DNA from: Rutpela maculata
Lineage: Eukaryota > Arthropoda > Insecta > Coleoptera > Cerambycidae
Length of the DNA: 64,000 nt
Reading direction: 5' to 3'
NCBI GenBank assembly: GCA_936432065.2
Contig: OW386285.2
Coordinates: 102,553,869 to 102,617,868 of the forward strand
A program made the translations under genes and the position numbers. The notes below the pieces were generated by a model, which saw nothing but the letters and a program-made list of their open reading frames with translations, was not told the DNA's origin and did not search any database. Below, piece by piece: positions 44,843 to 56,224 of this stretch. The first letter of the stretch is position 1. Each line of letters opens with the position of its first letter.

Positions 44843-45145
44843 TAATTTCTAGTTCTAAAATTCCGGGTTATAACTGGAAATTTTCGTCAAAATTCCGATT
44901 TACATCTAGAAATTTTAAAATTTCTCCTGATAGGTCGAAATTTCACTTAAAAATTCCGAGTTATAACTAAGAATTTTGAAATTCCGAGTTATAAGTCGGA
45001 ATTTTAAAATTCTTAGTTATAACTCGAAATTTTTAAATGAAATTTCGACCTATAAGGAGGAATTTTAAAATTTCGAGATGTAATTTGGAATTTTGACGTA
45101 AAATTCCCAGTTGCACGGAATTTTTAGCACTAGAAATTATTTTAT
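44843..45145. repeat. 300-bp palindromic repeat rich in GAATTTT
   Basis: TAATTTCTAGTTCTAAAATT at the left mirrors AATTTTTAGCACTAGAAATT at the right. The centre near 44995 repeats CCGAGTTATAA and its complement several times. Non-coding. The adjoining 44674-44842 was not recognised. Confidence 0.7.
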
Positions 45146-45173
45146 CCAGAACTTCGTACGATTGTACTTACTG

Positions 45174-45461
45174 CACACAAAATAAAAAAAAGTGGTCTGT
45201 TCCTGGAACTCCATTGAATGACCCCTATGTATTTCGACGTGCTGAACATGAATCAGATGTCCGTTTAGCTCCATCCCCCACCATTCTTTTGTAAATCGCG
45301 AAAATAACCTAAAAAAAACTCATAATTTAGGTTATTTTCGGGATTTACTAAAAATCGGTGGGTGATGAAGCTAAACGCACACGTGATTTATATTCAGCAC
45401 ATGGAAATACATGGGGGTTGTCCAATGGAGTCCCAGAAAGATACAATTTCTTTTTGTGTGC
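45174..45461. mobile_element. Palindromic MITE M, copy 1
   Basis: GCACACAAAATAAAAAAAAG plus GTTCCTGGAACTCCATTG at the left mirror CAATGGAGTCCCAGAAAG and TTTCTTTTTGTGTGC at the right. The inner GTTTAGCTCCATCCCCCACC mirrors GGTGGGTGATGAAGCTAAAC. Non-coding. Confidence 0.78.
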
Positions 45462-45615
45462 CTGCGTAATACATATATGAGTATCACCGGATCCTCCGCC
45501 ATTTTATAGAAAATCGCGTATGCAAATATATTACACAAACACACAGAAAAAATGAAAAGTGGGCTGTTTCTGGGACTCCATTGAGTAAGCTCTATCTATT
45601 TCAACATGCTGAATA

Positions 45616-47762
45616 GGTCGTGTGCGCGTGACGTCACAGATCTGAGACCTTAGGAAAACAAACCGCCGTCATTGCTGTCAAATGGCGACTGATTGAACTT
45701 AAGAATTGCATTTTTCATAATACTAGAGTTTTTATGGACATAATATCATACAAAACGGCAAGTTTTTGTTGTATTATTAGTTGTGGAAGTGTGGCAATCC
45801 GAGACAACATTTTTATAAAATAACGCCGATTTATAGCCAGAAGAGGTTGGGATTAAAAGATTTCAAGCAATTAAAAGGAATTATTTTACTGAGGTATTCC
45901 AAGCATTTTATTAATGGTAAATTGTTGCTTGTTGATTTAAGAATTTGATTTTTAGTGTGGATTTATGTTATAGAAAAGACGGCCGTAATTCAAGACCACG
46001 ATGATCCATGCAGTTAGGTATTCTTTGTTAATATCGGATACCCAAAAATCCAAATGTGAAAGTAAAAGTGCTTGTGATAATAACTACTGCTAAAGCAAAC
46101 AATAAACAATTCATGGTAAAAAAATAACACTATATTGATTTGTCAGCATTTTTAATAACCATTTCTTGTGTTTAAATTTTAGTTGAGCGAGGGTAGAGTT
46201 GATGCCGAGGGAGAGAGAAATGTAATAGCAAACATTGTTTTAAATCACATCAAGAGGAAAATACACAGATATCTGATGAAGTGCATAAATTAAGGAAATT
46301 GAAAGTAGTGCTGTTAGCGATTGATCTAGCAACTAAACGTCCTTTTAAAGAACCCAGTGTTGGATTGTTTAACATTCAAAAACTATGAAACTAGGACTGA
46401 AAGTGATCTAAAGTCAGTGAGCACATAAATAATGCCCGAATGGGCTTTGAAACTGTCAAATTATAGCTGTAAATTTCGTAATTACAAATGTTACTTACTA
46501 TTTAGATATTAGTATAGGTACTTAAATGTATAACAATCATTTATTTTTTTATTGCAATATAGATCTTTCTTTGTATCCCCTGAAGTTTCTTGATGATTCA
46601 TCTTATGAGTACTAATAGAACCTTGGATAATAAATAATTTGTTATTTAGTAAGTATATTTTGTTTTTCTTTCAGTTAGATGCAAAGATGCATGTATATGT
46701 AAGTTCAACATAATCGACTAGGTATTTCAATTCACTGCTAACAATAATATGAGCGATAAATATAACAATAAAAAGTGAATATACGTATTTAATAAAATAC
46801 ATGTTAGACATATTTAAAACATTAATAACACACGATAAGAAAACGTTCTTCCACAAATTACAATGGTTTGCATAGTTCAATCTATAGGTGTATCATAGGT
46901 AATGGGTCAACCATTGGAAGAAATTGTGTACACCTTTTTACATATTTCAAATAGTTCACAGTACTTTAGTTTATATGGTATTTTTCACAAAATTCATAAC
47001 AGTTAAGCCTTCGGCCATAGCCATTGTTTACTGTTAAAAAAGTGAAAGGAAAGACTGGGTAGTGAAAGAAATCTTGTCTAGACTAGTAACACAATCACAA
47101 TGAGTACTGAAGAATCATCTAGATCAGCAATAATAGTCCAAGAAGTCAATGGCTTTTGTTGAAGATGCGAAGCTAAGAGTTGATAATCTGAAAAATGAAT
47201 TTGTATGTTAGTAATTATTCATTAAGCAACATTTAATTAGGTAAACATATATTGAAAAAAGGGTTGATCATCAACAACTAATTCCTACCTTTGCAAAAAG
47301 CTTTTATCCTGTAAATTTCTTGGATAGTACTTCTTTCACCCAACCACAAATAGCTTCAAGATTTTTGAATGCCTTGAACTCATCCTTTTGTCTATGCATT
47401 TCTCACAAAAACCAAGAAATGTACAATATCTCTATATGAAATACACCAATATTTGTTGTGAACTCATCATTTCTCAAAATATAAGCGATTTAATTCGATA
47501 ACACCAACTTTTTCCATATACCTAACCTCTACATTATGAGACGATTTCATAAAATATAAACATCTCCATATTAATGAACAAAATTCACCACACGAAATAA
47601 TTAAGGATAGTTGTGGATGTTAAGTTATCCAAAATTAAGTTGTAAAATATTACGAAAACGGCAAAATATACTTTAAAACAACACGTTCAATCGGTACGTC
47701 ACTCGATGACAGCTGTTTGTTTTCCTAAGGTCACAGAATCTGTGACGTCAGCGCACACGACC
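45616..47762. mobile_element. THAP-type DNA element, copy A (decayed)
   Basis: 2.15 kb with inverted ends GGTCGTGTGCGCGTGACGTC and GACGTCAGCGCACACGACC; homology of the ends continues inward (GACCTTAGGAAAACAAAC... / GTTTGTTTTCCTAAGGTC). A forward reading near 45748 gives ASFCCIISCGSVAIRDN (the start codon is now ACG). Near 45893 YSKHFING resembles the THAP CSKHFxxG motif with its Cys lost. Further traces: HKLRKLKVVLLAIDLATKRP near 46280 and, reversed, EFKAFKNLEAICGWVKEVL near 47320. Shares ends and the leading ORF with 58341-59996. Superfamily (P-like or other) not resolved; TA or ATA-like flanks. Confidence 0.65.
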
Positions 47763-47901
47763 TATACGAATCTGGTGTCCGTTTCCGTCACCCACCAATT
47801 TCTAGTAAATCCCGAAAATAACCTAAATTACGAGGTTTTTTTTAGGTTATTTGCGCGATTTATAAAAAAAATGGTGGGTGATGGAGCTAAACAGACACCT
47901 G

Positions 47902-48467
47902 GACCTCTATTCTGTAATTATGAGGAGAGTGAGCCTTCATCGTGCGAAGCGAGAGCTCCCATCACACGCATCTCACCCGACCGTCCGACACTGCATTCCG
48001 AAAGTGCAGTGAATAAGTGATAAACGTGAAGCGATTCATCGAGAATAGCGACGAATTTACAACCAATTAGGTTGACGCAAAAGCATCAGCTTTTCAGTGG
48101 TCGATTAATGATGCAAAGGGTTAATCTTATAAAGAACTTGCCGTTCCCCTTCCAAATCCTCCTCGGCATCACGAAGATGTCGTAAAACCTAGAATTTATT
48201 TAGGTATTGACCAAAAATTCCGTAAGGATATACCCTCGTTATTGGTAATGTACATTTAAAAAAAATATGAGTATAATAAACTAAAAGAGTAATTGTAATA
48301 TTTGCTAAGAATTATATTATTACTACCACATTGGCGACGAGCAAATCCGCATTGTCCATTCTGGTTCACAGATTTAACAACAATAATTTTTGGTTGACGC
48401 AAACTGTCATAAAAGTACGGTTAGAATCGCCGTTCTCCCGGGGAACTGACTGATTCCCTCACGATAT
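47902..48467. mobile_element. 566-bp insertion of unknown class, 5-bp TSD
   Basis: ACCTG precedes (47897-47901) and follows (48468-48472), and MITE M copy 1 lacks the insert. It contains AATAAA near 48276 and the text ACCACATTGGCGACGAGC (48325-48342), which looks like the LTR/primer-site junction of some insect LTR elements. TTGGTTGACGCAAA-type text occurs twice (48070, 48392). Possibly an LTR-element fragment; not proven. Confidence 0.5.
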
Positions 48468-48609
48468 ACCTGATTCGTGTTCAGCACGTCGAAATCAGAG
48501 GATCACCCAATGGAGTTGCAGGAACAGACCACTTCTTTTATTTTTTGGAACTGTGTTGTCTACAGAGGGTCTAAAATGTATGTCGTCATGTATCCTAGCT
48601 ACGCCACTG

Positions 48610-49520
48610 ATCCGAACGTTTATAAAACGAAGTATTTAAGTATAACTGTTAAATATCTCGAAAACTGTAGCATTTGCGTAGAAAATAATAAAAAATTAAA
48701 AACTATTAAGTACTTAAGCTTTCAAATGTTTTTTTTTTTTATTTCTGTAGCATAAATACAAAGAAGTTATGGCCAAAACAATTTGCGCAGTTTCTTTTTT
48801 ATCAGAATGTCGCTATTTTGTTGCTGTACTTAGTCAGTAATTTAAAAAAATATCAAATGTTTTTCGTTAGTATTACGTAGATGCTCAAATTTTTTTGTCG
48901 TTTAAAGCACTTGCTCTAGAAACATTTGCATTTTAACATGAACGTAAACATTTTGTTTTTATTCTAAATATTTCAATAAATAATATCTTTAGCGAGAAAT
49001 TGGTGGAGATCAAAAACAGAGTTTATAAGCTGTAGATTAATTTGTTTTTTTATTATCATTATTTCTGTAGGATTAATAATTTCGGAGATATGACGATTTT
49101 AAAGACGGCGTTCGAAGATTTATACGAAGTATTATTTATTTAGCTTAAATGTTACGTATCTTAGAGACTTATGTCAAAGAACCAAAATTAAATAATATTA
49201 ATTAAGCTTTCATTTTTTTGCTTCGTTTCTATAGCATAAAAAACAAAGAAGTTATAACTAAGACAATGTACGTGTCCACATTTCTTTAATAAAAATGTCG
49301 CCCCAATTAGCCACTAATGAAAGAAATCTCAAATACTGCGTCTAGTGGAGTGCCTGGAGCGTTAAAAACATGAAAACCTCGGATTTCAGTTACAGTGAAT
49401 GAAATTTAAAAATTCAAAATGGAATGTTTAGCTAATGATATATATATATAAAAAAGTTTACCTATTAAAAAATTGTGATCTTGATTTGAATAAAAAAAAT
49501 TGATAATTGCAATAATAGTA
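48610..49520. mobile_element. Element X copy 1, right part
   Basis: Resumes the X sequence interrupted at 35081: CCGAACGTTTATAAAACGAA, GTTAAATATCTCGAAAACTG, AATGTCGCTATTTTGTTGCTG and ACGTAGATGCTCAAATTTTT follow the same order as 50026-50240 of the intact copy. A second, diverged round of the same motifs is at 49050-49340, so X contains internal repeats. The end before 49521 is unclear. Confidence 0.6.
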
Positions 49521-50736
49521 CAGTACCTACCTAGAAGTAAAAAATATGCAACTTCGGAATAATGTCATATTGAACGGATTTCGTTCATTTTTGGCAGTAT
49601 AATAGTAAATTCTTCACAGAAAAGTTTCTATATTGTGCGGGGGCTTGCTAATTTATAGGGGGTGGATGCCACCCCCTCTCAGGGGGTGGCATTTAAAAAT
49701 ATATATATTTATTGGAGCTGAAGTAGAATCAAATTTTAAGAAGAAAAGGTTCTATGCAATTTTTCACATAAATTGGTAGTTTTTAAGTTATAACGACTTC
49801 AAAATTGCGATTTTAGCTTAAAAAAAAAAGGAATTTCCAAACGGCTTTCGTCAAGTATCTCGAAAAGTATTGCTTTATAGAAAAAATGTTACAGACCAAT
49901 TATAGAAAGTACAAACTGGGAATTAATTTATCTTTTATTTATTGATGTAGGATTAATAATTTTGGAGATATTTAAGTTTACATTTGGCATTCAACTGTTG
50001 ATAAGATAATTATTTATAGTGAGAGTTAAATATCTCAGAAACTGTGACACCTACGTCAAGGATGCTAATAGGTAGAATAATAGGTTATTAATTATGCTTT
50101 CAACTGTTCTTTTATTTGTCTTAATAACAACGTCGCCATTTTGTTACTGTAATTAGCCAGTAATTAAAAGAAAAAGGAATTTCAAACACTGTTTCTCATT
50201 AATATATAGCATGACGTAGATGCTCAAATTGTCTGGTTTGTATACACCACTTGCGTTAGAAAAAAAATACAGTTTAAACTGTAAAGGTATTTTCGATAAA
50301 ACGCAATTCTTTTTTTTTTTTTCTTTTCCAAATATCTCAATAAATATTAGTTTTATTAAAAAATGGGTAGAGACATAGATTTAATAGTTTCGGAGATATA
50401 AAAGTTTACAAATCGCGTCCGAACGTTCATAAGACGAAAAATGCAGTTTAAATGTTAAATATCTAAGAAAAAGTCGTTATAAATTAAAAACTATCAATTT
50501 ATGTGAAAAATTGCATAGAACCTTTTCTTCTTAAAATTTGATTCTGTTTCAGCTCCAATAAATATATATTTTTTAAGTGCCACACCATGAGAGGGGGTGG
50601 CATCCACCCCCTATAAATTAGCAAGCCCCCGTACAATATAGAAACTTTTCTGTGAAGCATTTACTATTATACTGCCAAAAATGAATGAAATCCGTTCAAT
50701 ATGACATTATTCCGAAGTTGAAACCTCTAGTTACTG
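49521..50736. mobile_element. Element X copy 2, palindromic, TA-flanked
   Basis: Ends TA|CAGTA and TACTG|TA. Arms of about 250 bp pair: ACTTCGGAATAATGTCATAT mirrors ATATGACATTATTCCGAAGT, and GGGGGTGGATGCCACCCCC... near 49660 mirrors the text near 50600. The interior has AT-rich repeated motifs, including GCGTCCGAACG at 50417 (the empty site of the 13.5-kb hAT unit). No ORF. Confidence 0.78.
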
Positions 50737-50959
50737 TACTACAATTCAAATAGTATAATACATATTAGGCTGTAGAGTATTTTTGTATAACGAAATTAAG
50801 TTAACGTATCTATTATATAAAGACAGTAATCGGGGAAAAGAAGTAAATTAAGGAAAATTAAATAAAAAAGACAATTATTAATAAAATATCTGTTTATTTA
50901 AACAATTTACATTTTTGTCCATATCAAATATTTTCTTCGACTTCATTTATTTGAATGAA

Positions 50960-52060
50960 AGATGGAGTATTAAAACAGCTTATTTTCGCTGCACTGTAGA
51001 CATGCTACACTACAATATAAGCCACTCTTCCGACATCCACAAGCAGCTCCACATCCCTTTTTGCAATTACAAAATAACATTTGCAATAGATTATCCGGAG
51101 CCGGCACTTGATTCATTGTTATTGGGATGAACATGTTATTGGAATACTTCCATCCCCAATTTTCAATATCTACGTCATTTCCTAGCCATATCTGGATTTG
51201 CAGGTACACTCTCTTTAGGTGTTCAAATACTGCATCAGTTGTAGGAGGTAATGACGACAAAAGAACACTTGTATTTTTGGCCGTTGCTTTTATGAAAGAA
51301 TTGAACCTCAACATATTCAAATCTTTAATTTTTGCAGAATTGTTATTGGCCATTTGCAACGATGTAATAACATGCCTCCATCAATGACGTAATGAACATT
51401 ATCTAGACTTTTTAAATTAATGGAAATTTCCGGGAATAACTCGTAAAAAGTTGATTTTTTTTGTCTTTCGCAGTTCGCCATTTTCAAATAGAGCAAGCGG
51501 ATTTGGTGCGAGTTCATAATTCATATAATTTTTAAGCTCTTCATCGTTTTTTTTTAAATACAAATACGTTGAAACAGCAGCAATGAATCAACAGGAATCA
51601 CATCATCATGAATTTTAATTTTGTTATTTTTCGCCAAAAAAGGATTTATTATATCTTTCCTTGATAATTTCAATTCGCGAAAATTTTTTCCCTCTGTTTT
51701 CTTCATTACATTTAAACCTTTTTCAAAAGCATCGTAACAATTTGTATCTTTATCTCCAGTAATTCCGGTATCAATGGACGCAACAGCAGGAAAAGGGCTG
51801 TGTTACTTGAAGAAGTCCACCAATCTTTTTACATCGACATCATCCCTTTCTATTCTAGCATCTGTCGAATCACTATGCTGATGACTTTTCTTGAATGATA
51901 TATCACAAAAATGTTCTATGCCTTCAATAATATCTTGGCTATAACGGACAACTAACTTGATTTTTGCAATTAAAAATCTAGAACTACGTCCGTAAAGTAG
52001 AACATTGCAGCTGTCGCTGTCGTTCTCCCCTCCACGTTTTACTACCTGTTTAAGGTCCCT
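50960..52060 (-). pseudogene. Decayed CXC-tailed ORF family, copy 2
   Basis: Minus strand, N- to C-terminal. About 52060-51560: EGIEHFCDISFKKSHQHSDS, ARIERDDVDVKRLVDFFK then stop, ASIDTGITGDKDTNCYDAFE, NFRELKLSRKDIINPF. 51517-51317: STFYELFPEI and NVHYVIDGGMLLHRCKW. After a deletion, 51359-50970: SSLPPTTDAVFEHLKRVYLQ, QIWLGNDVDIENWGWKYS, VPAPDNLLQMLFCNC and the Cys-rich KKGCGAACGCRKSGLYCSVAC, which resembles a tesmin/TSO1 CXC segment. The PIN-like middle seen in copy 1 is missing. Stops and frame changes make it non-functional; function of the family unknown. Confidence 0.7.
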
Positions 52061-52354
52061 ACGACCCTTATTACACTCAGGTATATTTGAAAGATATTTT
52101 TCTATGTATATTTAGGTGAAATTCAACGTATACATAAAAAAATATTATTTAAAATAAAAGTATATGCTAAAATATTAGTTTTTTGTTCAAATAATGATAA
52201 AATCAAAAGCACAAAAAAATTTTTGGTAAACTTTGAAATTTATAGTATAAAAAACAAAATCCCACCTCGACCATATAAATTCATTCACTGTAACAGAAGT
52301 CCGAGGTCAAAACCCCCAGGCGCTCCACTAGTCCCCAAAAATATAAACACACTA
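52061..52354. other. AT-rich spacer
   Basis: No gene or repeat partner recognised between the CXC-family relic and the next palindrome. Confidence 0.4.
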
Positions 52355-53815
52355 CTAGTCCAATCAATGAATGCTCAAAAGGGGATTGTGGACAACATTG
52401 AGGAGGGGAGAATTTTCCTCTTCAGAAATGTGTTGGGGGTAGTTAGGAGGTAAACAAACTAAAAGTCTCCGCCCCTAGCCCCGCCGCATCAGGGCGGGAG
52501 GGGGGTGGGAAGGTTCCTTTTTTCGATTTTTCGCTTATAACTCAGAAAAGATGCGTCGCACGGTCTATGCAAAATTAAACATAAATAAACTTCCTACAAG
52601 AATGTCTATATTAATTTTCTTCCTATGTGTTATAGTTTACGAGATATTCGCCAGTGAACCTCGATAATTAATAAAAAAAAAATCAATTATCTACCTTGAA
52701 TATTTCTAACAAAGCGATTTACCGTGGTCTGCTAATAAATCACAGTCACAATTTACATTTTACAACACTCTACGTATTTACTAACGTTATATTTTGTCGA
52801 AATCTATACATGTCCTTAAATATACAGTGTGACTCACTTAAAATGAAGATATCCTTATAACTTTTTTATTTTGTTTCCGATTTGAATCAAATTTTACTCA
52901 AGTATAGAATCTACTTATGACCAGAAAAACATTCGGCTGCTACAAAGGCAAAGCCACTTGCGGTACCAAAATATGCTGAAAAAAATAAAAACATTTTGAA
53001 TGCTAAAAATTCTAAAAAATGCATCCGATCGGCGCCATAAACGTACATACACCAAAATTTGATTTGGTTATTGATGGGGGATTTCTCATACATAAGCTCA
53101 TCTGGCAAATAGGGGATCCTCATTTCCGCAATTTGTGGTGGCTACGTGAAATTCGTCAAGACCCATCTTTTTCCGCGTATTTTGGTACCGCAGGCGCAGG
53201 TGGCTTTGCCTTTAATGATTGATGAATGACTTCCTGGTCATAAATAGATCCTAATTTGTTCTATACTTCAGTAAAATTTGAGTCAAATCGGGAACAAAAT
53301 GAAAACGTTTTAAGGGTATCTTCATTTTAAGTGAGTCACACTGTATATTTAAGGAAATGTATAGATTTCGACAAAATATTACGTTAGTAAATACGTCGAG
53401 TGTTGTAAAATAAAGATTGTTTTGTGACTGATTTATTAGCAGACCACGGTAAACCGCTTTGATGGAAACATTCAAGAAACATAATTGATTTTTTTTTTTT
53501 TATTAATTATCGATTTTCACTGGCGAATATCTCGTAAACTATAACACATATTAAGAAAATGAATATGAACATTCTTGTAGGAAATTTAATTATGTTTAAT
53601 TTTGCATAGTTTACCTTTTTCCTTACGACGCATCGTTTCCGAGTTATAAGCGAAGAATCGAAAAAAGGAACCTTTCCACCTCTCTCTCCCCCTGAAGCGG
53701 AGGGGACTTTTAGTATGTTTATCTCCTAACTACCCCAAACACATTCCTGAAGAGAAAAATTCTCCCCTCCTCAATGTTCTCTACAATTCTTTCGTTGACT
53801 GGACTATACGTTTTA
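52355..53815. mobile_element. 1.46-kb palindromic element with a protein fragment in its loop
   Basis: Arms of about 580 bp (52355-52945 and 53225-53815): TAGTCCAATCAATGAA mirrors TTCGTTGACTGGACTA, TGTTGGGGGTAGTTAGGAGG mirrors CCTCCTAACTACCCC-type text, and GTGTGACTCACTTAAAATGA mirrors TCATTTTAAGTGAGTCACAC. A second inner stem (GGCAAAGCCACTTGCGGTAC near 52948 with GTACCGCAGGCGCAGGTGGC) encloses the loop 52985-53165. Confidence 0.8.
53019..53162 (+). pseudogene. CXC-family fragment (VIDGG motif) captured in the palindrome loop
   Basis: The loop encodes HTPKFDLVIDGGFLIHKLIW, the counterpart of NVHYVIDGGMLLHRCKW in the relic at 51317-51517, followed by unrelated residues. The ORF boundaries continue into palindrome DNA, so it is a fragment only. 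The motif might also belong to a related but distinct family. Confidence 0.5.
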
Positions 53816-56224
53816 AAAATAAGTCAGCAATATTTTTCAAATATGAAATGTTTCGATTTAGAAGCGGTTTCCACCCCTTGGGGGTAAGAGCAAATTTAGT
53901 GTAGGGACCATACAGAAACCAAAGAAGATACATTTTACTTCTGAAATCATCCATAGAATTGGTCTTACCTTCAATATTTTGTTATTGGCTGATTGGACTA
54001 GCTCCACAGTGCCACAAAAAAAAAATCATCCATAAAAAAAATTACCATTACATATCTTTTTCAAACTCTAGATACTGTACTAATCCTTTAGTGACTATAT
54101 CAGTGCTTATAGCGCCGATTTCATTGATTATATTGTTCAAAATTTGACCGGCTATCTTGATTTTTGATACAAATTTATTTTATACATTAGTCATAAAAAG
54201 TAAATGTTTGGCCTCCGTAATTCGGTGCTGATAACTTTAACCAGGTACAATAGGAGACCTTGATCTTTGTAACGAAATTTGAATCCTTTTAGGGTTTTTC
54301 ACAAGATTTAAAAGATAAAAGACAAAAACATTTAGACAACATTTTAGTTTTAGTAATATATGTAATTAAATGAACAATGTTAAAACTATAATTAAAAATA
54401 ATACAACCTCGTTTTTATGCGTATTATTAGTTTGCAATTAAATGTTTAATTAGAGAAAACATGTTAAAACTCTGTACTTCATTCTAATAATAAGAGTGAA
54501 ATAATGCTTAAAAGTATTTTTTTCGAGATCGGTGCATTTGATGAAACTTTCACAAGAATACATTTTTGTACAATTTCCAACGTAAAAAAATACGTTTATG
54601 TGTATACATTTTTTCCAGTATTACAAAAAAAGTAAATCCTTTTCCCTCTTCAGATATTTCTAAAAACATTTTTGTTCCTTTAAATTAGAGGACAGTAGTT
54701 CAGTTAGGAAGGGTTTAAAAGCATAATGAGCAAAATGCATACATTTTTTTGACATCACCGAATAATAGATCACTAAAAAGCGTTATTTTCTATGTATTTT
54801 TTATTTTTTTTTATCGGAATTAAAGGATAAAAAAATAATTTAGTTTCGCTGAGAATTTAGACACGTTCAAACGAAGCAAGTTTCCCGCCATTTGCGTGTG
54901 ATGTCATCCGGCATTTAGCATTGGCAATGTTTATTAGTATTATTTTCAACAGATATTTAATCTATGTACTTAGTGGTGGCAAACTATTTAATATAAAAAA
55001 GTTATATAATCTGAGACGAAAAACAATAGTTAATGTTGATAAAAATATTAAAATAATGCATTATGTTTACATATTCTGAGGTTAGGTATCTAAATCTAAC
55101 TGCAGTAAAAGGATAAAAGTGAGCGTAAACAAATTTATTGTTACGAACAATGAATGATGCATCCTTGTCGCTTTTCCACCTCCAATTTCTGCACTGATAT
55201 AATCGGTATTATTACCAAAAAATTGCTCATCATAAACACGTCGATTTTCGGCAAATTGTCACTTTGAGCTTGCACAAAGTCGCTGTTCGTCATTTTTACC
55301 ACTTAGATAAATTAATACACTAATAATTTTTACAAAAATAAACAAATCGATATTTAAAGGTCAGCAGACTAAAATTTAACATTTAATTAACACACAATTT
55401 AATATTTCAGCACTAGCAGATGTAAACTGTCAAAGCTATCAAACTTGTCACTTGTCTCCGTACTTTTCTAAATTTACCGCTGGGTGGATAAAATACGAAG
55501 CTGATTGGCTGTGTTTTTCAAATTAGCCAATCATATAATGTTATTTCTTACTGATGCGCTCCACCGGTGAATTTAGAAATCTGCGGTCTATGGATGAAAC
55601 TAAAACGTTATGCCAGATGACATCAGTACCGTTTATAGTCACGTGGTTTTGTTCCGATAAAATTTGAATTTTAAAATGATTTTTTTTTACAAAATAACTT
55701 TTTTTATCATTTCCTTTTATTATATACTCGGCTTATATAATATGTATAATGAAAAAATAATAAATTAATGCATTTTTAAAATTCATTCATCTTGCTCATT
55801 ATAGAACATTTTCAGCTTAAGATTGCTTTTTCTGCGCTCTATTGAGTCCTTATACTAGAACCTGAAACACCCTGTATGTAACAATTTCACGGGACAGTGA
55901 TATATTATATGAGATGTAGATGACAAACAATTTTATTAAGTATTAACACAAATTTCTGGAATCAGCACTATTTTTAGTCGACATATTTGAATTTTAATCA
56001 TAGTCTCAGCCTCACATCATCCAAATATCCTAGACTCCTATAAAATATATCGACGGTATATTATTACATATTTGGATTCTCCTTTTAAAAATCATTCAAG
56101 CGATTATTGTGGTTCAATGTCATAGGATTTGTATTTCTTTATGATACAATTTACAGAAGCTTTACTTATTTTTGATACATGAATTTTATTTAAATACTTA
56201 AAAATAACTGAATTTTGACCTCTT
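53816..56224. other. Non-coding stretch with weak inverted repeats
   Basis: No gene seen. 54720-54925 weakly mirrors 55600-55805 (ATAATGAGCAAAATGCAT with the complement near 55780; TGATGTCATCCGGCAT with ATGCCAGATGACATCA), suggesting an old palindromic element of about 1.1 kb ending near 55885 in ACACCCTGTATG. It contains the mini-MITE at 55462-55588. 53816-54719 and 55886-56224 are AT-rich with nothing recognised. Confidence 0.45.
55462..55588. repeat. 125-bp mini-MITE, copy 2
   Basis: CTTTTCTAAATTTACCGCTG ... GAAGCTGATTGG ... AGCCAATCAT ... CGGTGAATTTAGAAATCTGC. Same order and spacing as 28263-28388. Confidence 0.7.

Larger units (their letters stand above)
45540..48548. mobile_element. Palindromic MITE M, copy 2, split by two insertions
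   Basis: Left part 45540-45615 (CACAGAAAAAATGAAAAGTG, GGGACTCCATTGAG), middle 47763-47901 (GAATCTGGTGTCCGTTT, GGTGGGTGATGGAGCTAAAC), right 48468-48548 (CAATGGAGTTGCAGGAACAG). They are collinear with copy 1 once 45616-47762 and 47902-48467 are removed. Confidence 0.75.
35082..48609. mobile_element. 13.5-kb composite with hAT-type ends
   Basis: Left end CAGTGGCATAGCTA, right end TAGCTACGCCACTG. Flanks GTCCGAAT (35074-35081) and ATCCGAAC (48610-48617) each differ by one transition from GTCCGAAC, the uninterrupted sequence in the sister element near 50415, giving an 8-bp hAT-style duplication. Original hAT sequence seems limited to about 35082-35247 and 48549-48609; the rest is later insertions listed separately. 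No hAT transposase was found. Confidence 0.72.
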
